In this document: piece after piece, positions 60,032 through 64,000 of the stretch
Numbering within the stretch: the first letter of the stretch is position 1
How the letters are laid out: the number at the start of each line of letters is the position of its first letter
Source of the DNA: Pontiella sulfatireligans
GTDB taxonomy: Bacteria > Verrucomicrobiota > Kiritimatiellia > Kiritimatiellales > Pontiellaceae
DNA: 64,000 nt
Direction of reading: 5' to 3'
Assembly (NCBI RefSeq): GCF_900890705.1
Contig: NZ_CAAHFH010000002.1
Location: forward strand, 1,116,001 to 1,180,000
The notes under the pieces: generated by a model
The model's database searches: none
Told to the model about the DNA's origin: nothing
What the model saw: only the letters and a program-made list of their open reading frames with translations
Translations under genes and position numbers: made by a program

Positions 60032-61738
60032 CTACTTGCTGACGTCTACTCGGAAGAAGCCGGCAGAGGAAACCGCGGAGGTGGCGGAACTACGGGGGAA
60101 GGCAATGTTGGTTTCCAAGGGCTTAAAATTTATATAGACCAGATCCGGCGTCGAATAGACGTTGTAAGTGCGGTTGGAGGCGCCGGGCCAGTGAACCACA
60201 AAGCCCTCTCCTCCGGGTTCGCCGTATAGCTCGAACAGCGAAGCGGAATTGGTGGGAATGGTGCCGGCAATGTATTCGGAAAGGTTGTCCTGCCCGTCAA
60301 AGTCATAGTCGTTGGTGGCGGACTGGCCGAGATCGCCGAAGAAATCGGTTTCCCAATCGTCGTCCATGCCGTCGAGGTCGGTGTCGTCCGAGGCCCAGTT
60401 CCAAACGATGGAGGAAGCCAGCTCACTCAGGACAACCATTGCGGCATTGGAGCTGCCGGTTGCCGGAACGCTGCCGGCTCCCGTCCAACCAATGCAGGTG
60501 TAGTTCGTGCCTCCTTCATTGACGGCCGACTCGACGGAGCAGGTGACTGCGGCCCTCCAGGCCAAGACGGTTGCTCCAGCCACAGGCACCGGCGCGCCGA
60601 AGGCGGAAACAACGCTCAGGGTATAATTGCGAGCATCGAAGACCATGTTTGTCGTCGCAGACGCCCCTGCCTCGGCATTACGTACTGTGCGGAAACCAAC
60701 ATAGTAATTATCGGTATACGGCGATTCTACGTTCGTGAGATCATCCTTATACCCAGCCTGCAGGTAAAAAGCCACGCTGGCCCAGCTTCCCCCCCGTCGG
60801 CTTTTTCCCGCGCCAATACTATTCCAGCACCATTCCCACACATTGCCTGCCATATCGTAAAGACCATAGTTGTCAGGATCGAAAGAGCCTGCCGGACTGG
60901 TGAAGGGATAACTCGATCGCTCATAATCAGGATGATAGCCTTCTGTGTCGCTCACATCATAGTAGTCTACTTGCTCGCTCAAATAGTTAGCATCATAATG
61001 CGCAATACTGCTCCCCCAAGGAAACCGCTGGCCCTGCATGCCGCCACGCGCGGCATATTCCCATTCATCATCCGTTGGAAGCCGATATCCGTCTGCGCTG
61101 AAATTACAGCTCGAATTGTTTATATTGTAGCACGCATCCAGTCCATCCTGAAGACTGCGCGCATTGCACCACTTTATCGCCTCGACCCATGTGATATCCT
61201 GAACGGGATGACTTGACCCAACACCTGCACCGCTACCGGAACTGACCGTGGTGGTGGTCTCGGCAACCACATTCCACTCGGCTTTGGTGACTTCGGTGGC
61301 ATCCATGTAGAAGGCATCAACAGTGAGGTTATACCAGCCAAAGTCGGGATCGGTGCCGCTGTTGCTGCCGGCGGGAACGAGCACCATGCCTTCGCCTCCC
61401 GATGCAGAAACCTGCAGCGTAATGGACAGGTCGGGGAAGAGTTCGTCGCCGAGATCGGCGCCGCCGTTCCAGACAATGTGCAGGCCGGCGCCTTCGGGCA
61501 CTTCGTTGCCGATATCGCCCTCGAAGGATGCATCCGTTATTTCCGATGTGCTGTTGGAAACAATTACGGAAACAAAAACGGCATCGTCGTTTGAGTTATC
61601 GGCATCATAAAAAATATCGACGAGCTTGGTTCCCTCGCGCTGGGAGACAGCAACATTCGACAGCGAAACGGAGGCCCCAGCATTCGCGACGGCCAGAAAT
61701 GCGACGAGCAGAAGTTTTGCGGCTAATCTATTCGGCAT
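60032..61738 (-). CDS. SUMF1/formylglycine-generating-enzyme-like exported protein
   Basis: 568 residues from the ATG at 61738, overlapping the lnt end by 11 bases. Signal peptide (about 1-20), a beta-sandwich-like region (about 25-110), then the FGE-sulfatase domain (about 115-355): MVLVPAGSNSGTDPDFGWYN, ATEVTKAEW, PVQDITWVEAIKWCNARSLQ, YRLPTDDEWEYAARGG, NVWEWCWN and SRRGGSWAS. The C-terminal part has a thrombospondin-type Ca site (DTDLDGMDDDWETDFFGD). The active-site cysteines of true FGE are not evident, so a binding or modifying role is more likely than sulfatase activation. Confidence 0.85.
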   Translation of the reverse strand: MPNRLAAKLLLVAFLAVANAGASVSLSNVAVSQREGTKLVDIFYDADNSNDDAVFVSVIVSNSTSEITDASFEGDIGNEVPEGAGLHIVWNGGADLGDELFPDLSITLQVSASGGEGMVLVPAGSNSGTDPDFGWYNLTVDAFYMDATEVTKAEWNVVAETTTTVSSGSGAGVGSSHPVQDITWVEAIKWCNARSLQDGLDACYNINNSSCNFSADGYRLPTDDEWEYAARGGMQGQRFPWGSSIAHYDANYLSEQVDYYDVSDTEGYHPDYERSSYPFTSPAGSFDPDNYGLYDMAGNVWEWCWNSIGAGKSRRGGSWASVAFYLQAGYKDDLTNVESPYTDNYYVGFRTVRNAEAGASATTNMVFDARNYTLSVVSAFGAPVPVAGATVLAWRAAVTCSVESAVNEGGTNYTCIGWTGAGSVPATGSSNAAMVVLSELASSIVWNWASDDTDLDGMDDDWETDFFGDLGQSATNDYDFDGQDNLSEYIAGTIPTNSASLFELYGEPGGEGFVVHWPGASNRTYNVYSTPDLVYINFKPLETNIAFPRSSATSAVSSAGFFRVDVSK

Positions 61739-63401
61739 CCTGCACATTTTTCTTCCGTTTTTTGCGGTTCAGGGAGCGAAGCACAAACAAAACGGTGGCG
61801 CCGGCCAGGAGAGCCACTTTCGCAAAGGCGTTGCCGCTGCGGGTGTAGAAGGTTTGCTCAAGGCCGACGGGGCGCGGTTGCAATGCGCCGACGGTAAAGC
61901 CCTTGGTCCGCACTGCCAGATTGCGCTGCATGCTTCCGTAGGCATCGATGGTGCAGCTCACGCCGGTGTTGCAGCAGCGGGCCATGGGAATGCGGTTTTC
62001 CACGCAGCGGAAAACCGCATGAGCGAGGTGCTGTTCGGATTGTGCGGAAGGATCGAACCAAGCGTCGTTGGATTGACTCACGAGCCAGCGCGCACCGGCG
62101 CGCACCGCCTTGACGGCCAGTGGCGCCACGGTGTCTTCGAAACAGATCAACACGGAAAAAGAGGCCTCGCCCCGAAGCGGCATAACAGTGCTTTCATCGC
62201 CCATGCCAAAGTCCATTTCGATGGGCGTGAACTTGCGCATGAAACTCGGAAACGGAACGTATTCGCCGAAGGGCACCAAATGCTGCTTGTTGTATGTGGC
62301 CAAGAAGGTCCCGTTGGTGCCGAAAAGAATGGAGCTGTTGTACCAAACGGGCGCGGCGCCGGAAGTATCGAAATCCATGCTGCCCGCCAGCAGCGGAATG
62401 CCATGGCTGCTCATGCGTTCAACCAGCGCCGAGCACGAGCGGCTCAGCCGCACGGGATCGGGCAAGGCGGTTTCCGGCCAGATGACCAGGTCGGTGGTGC
62501 CGAGCCGCACGGCCGCGCTGGTGAGCTCTTCGAGCGTATCGAGGATCTCCCGGTCTTTGGCGGCGTCCCATTTTTCCGTCTGCTCAATGTTCGGCTGGAT
62601 CAAGGCGACATTAACGGAGTCGTAGTACTCGGGAACATTGAACAGCACGTTCATGCCGTAGGCGATGGAGAGCGCGAGCGGCGCAATCCCGAGCATTAGT
62701 TCGAAGTGCGGCCGGTACCGCTTCATCCGCGAGCCGTGGGTGTATTGGCGCAGCGTGATGAACACCGCCGCATTCATCCAGACGATGAATGCGGAGATCA
62801 GGTGGACCCCGCCCCACTCCGCCAGCTGGATAATGGTCGTATTCGCATACTGGGTGACGCCGAGCGGATTCCACGGGAAGCCGGTGAAGAGGAGGCCCCG
62901 CAAATATTCCGCGCCCGTCCACACCATCGAAACGGCAAACATGAAGCGGAGGTTTTTCCATAAATTACTGCCGGCCCACTGCTTCACCCCGAACGCAACA
63001 GCAAGAGTAAAAGGAACAACGTAGAGCGCGCAGTAGAGCGCCAGCACGACATAACCGAGCAGCGCGCTGGCCTTGAGGCCCGCCCCTTCAACCATGCCGG
63101 TGAGATTGCGGAGCCACCCGAGCGACATTATGAAAAAGACAAACCCGCACAGCAGCCCCAGTCCCGCCGCCTTCTTTGCCGAAGCCGACTGCACGGCAAA
63201 CATCAACGGCACCAGCGCCGCAAAAACCAGCGTAGTTTTTCCAAATCCCGGAAAGGCGAGCGCCAGAAACACCCCGCTCATGATGCTTCCAAAAAGCGGT
63301 AGCAGCGACGACTTGAAAACCGGGTGCGTGAACGTCGGCGCAGGCCGCTCCGCATCGAAGGCCTGCCGCTTTTTATCCATCTCCTTGAACGAACCAATCA
63401 T
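61728..63401 (-). CDS. lnt: Apolipoprotein N-acyltransferase
   Basis: Adds the third acyl chain to lipoproteins in the inner membrane. 557 residues from the ATG at 63401; six to eight N-terminal helices, then a nitrilase domain with the catalytic Glu (VIWPETALP), Lys (TYNKQHLVPFGEYVP) and Cys (VLICFEDT). Fits the several lipoproteins seen in the window. Downstream SUMF1 gene overlaps it. Confidence 0.95.
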   Translation of the reverse strand: MIGSFKEMDKKRQAFDAERPAPTFTHPVFKSSLLPLFGSIMSGVFLALAFPGFGKTTLVFAALVPLMFAVQSASAKKAAGLGLLCGFVFFIMSLGWLRNLTGMVEGAGLKASALLGYVVLALYCALYVVPFTLAVAFGVKQWAGSNLWKNLRFMFAVSMVWTGAEYLRGLLFTGFPWNPLGVTQYANTTIIQLAEWGGVHLISAFIVWMNAAVFITLRQYTHGSRMKRYRPHFELMLGIAPLALSIAYGMNVLFNVPEYYDSVNVALIQPNIEQTEKWDAAKDREILDTLEELTSAAVRLGTTDLVIWPETALPDPVRLSRSCSALVERMSSHGIPLLAGSMDFDTSGAAPVWYNSSILFGTNGTFLATYNKQHLVPFGEYVPFPSFMRKFTPIEMDFGMGDESTVMPLRGEASFSVLICFEDTVAPLAVKAVRAGARWLVSQSNDAWFDPSAQSEQHLAHAVFRCVENRIPMARCCNTGVSCTIDAYGSMQRNLAVRTKGFTVGALQPRPVGLEQTFYTRSGNAFAKVALLAGATVLFVLRSLNRKKRKKNVQDAE

Positions 63402-63425
63402 CTTTAAATCCAATTCCGCTAAATT

Positions 63426-64000
63426 CTATAAATCCAAACTCAAAAGCGAAGGCGCCGCGCGCCAGCCACGCTTCTCTTTTGCCTGTTCAAGCAGATCAGC
63501 CACGTAGCCGAGCAGATCGTCGGAGGCCGTGAGGGTGGCGCTTGCACGCGACCCCTGCTCAACATTAAGCGAGGCCAAGCCTTTGAGCCCCAGCACGCCT
63601 TCCCCGCCGGTGGCGTCCCAAAAGCAGCACATGTTGTCGATGATGGTGCGAATGGACCGGTAAAGCATCATCTCATGCCGCTCGGCATCGGAAAGCACAA
63701 GGCGGCCGAAGTCGAGCGTCCACATGCGGTCGAGCTGTGCGCCCGCCCAGTCCGCCGGGCGGATGACGCCGGCCGAGAAATAGGGCAGCAGTCCGGGAAA
63801 GTGGTGAAGCTCGGAAAGAATCTCCAGCCAGCGGACCACGTGCAGGCGGTGGGGGCGCATGGAGCTGAGCACCCGCTCCGCCGCCGCCCGGTCGTTCACG
63901 GCGCAGAATGCGCGGGCAATCAGCAGCATCAGATCGGAGCGTTGCACCCCCTGCGGATGAAATTCGCGACAGTACATGGCCACACTCGCCGCAATGTTGT
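63426..64000 (-). CDS. Unidentified protein, C-terminal part (runs off the window)
   Basis: At least 191 residues, open to the right edge, ending SLLSLDL 25 bases before lnt. Helical pattern with ALMLLIARAFCAVN-like and RAAAERVLSSMRPHRLHVVR segments that could be TPR-type repeats, but no family is recognised. GC content and codon use match the neighbours, and the strand is shared with lnt, so it is probably the upstream gene of the same operon. Confidence 0.7.
   Translation of the reverse strand, partial: NIAASVAMYCREFHPQGVQRSDLMLLIARAFCAVNDRAAAERVLSSMRPHRLHVVRWLEILSELHHFPGLLPYFSAGVIRPADWAGAQLDRMWTLDFGRLVLSDAERHEMMLYRSIRTIIDNMCCFWDATGGEGVLGLKGLASLNVEQGSRASATLTASDDLLGYVADLLEQAKEKRGWRAAPSLLSLDL

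Overview
The window looks like chromosome of a Gram-negative bacterium of the PVC superphylum, most likely Kiritimatiellota or a close Verrucomicrobia relative. The evidence is an intact Amuc_1098-1101-type pilus-like locus, a sulfatase-modifying-factor-type protein with Kiritimatiellota-like architecture, Lnt and TonB/ExbBD genes that imply an outer membrane, and a MurA with Asp in place of the fosfomycin-target Cys. Most genes are GC-rich; the stretch from about 29.4 to 33.6 kb is visibly AT-richer and foreign-looking. No taxonomic search was run.

Layout. 0-4 kb: a minus-strand chain hicB-hicA-Cys/His-rich protein-TolC-MFP-RND pump, a metal efflux operon headed by a toxin-antitoxin pair. 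3.9-5.9 kb: an Rrf2 regulator, flavodiiron protein, decayed short rubredoxin and rubredoxin behind a palindromic operator, an O2/NO detoxification unit. 6-15.5 kb: secreted lipase-like hydrolase, aspartate aminotransferase, tandem NDK-like protein, RsmB-type methyltransferase, small lipoprotein, MurA, pyrophosphatase, enolase. 15.6-18.8 kb: an insertion hotspot between eno and ftsB with a broken antitoxin, a 174-bp TIR element, several REP hairpin families, an IS1634-type transposase and a BrnTA pair with a frameshifted toxin. 19-24.6 kb: ThiD fused through translated REP repeats to a REP-associated tyrosine transposase (RAYT), then hexokinase, nuclease and a membrane glycosyltransferase. 24.8-28 kb: a SWIM-SNF2 helicase carrying an intergenic-type repeat inside its coding sequence.

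28.4-33.6 kb is a chromosomal integron: an IntI-type integrase on the minus strand, a repeat-rich attI region, and about six plus-strand cassettes separated by five attC sites with a shared internal sequence. Cassette products include a truncated CD-NTase-like protein, a lipoprotein, a pRiA4b ORF-3-like protein, a glycerophosphodiesterase and a two-helix membrane peptide.

33.7-51.5 kb holds mostly housekeeping genes: flavoprotein, HAD phosphatase, TldE/TldD, RRM protein, NadB, a TPR-ExbB-ExbD-TonB-zinc ribbon operon, radical SAM protein, ZIP transporter, MsrB-peroxiredoxin fusion, HNH endonuclease, D-lactate dehydrogenase and an exonuclease. 51.6-57.3 kb is the pilus-like operon (PilM-like, Amuc_1100-like, Amuc_1099-like, secretin). 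The window ends with trpC, prfB, an ORF6N protein, a SUMF1-domain protein, lnt and a partial gene.

A layer of non-genic structure runs through everything: degenerate 7-bp periodic tracts in gene leaders (some reaching into coding sequence), GTAG-plus-hairpin REP families, and a longer repeat found both between genes and inside one. These are the least conventional signals in the window.
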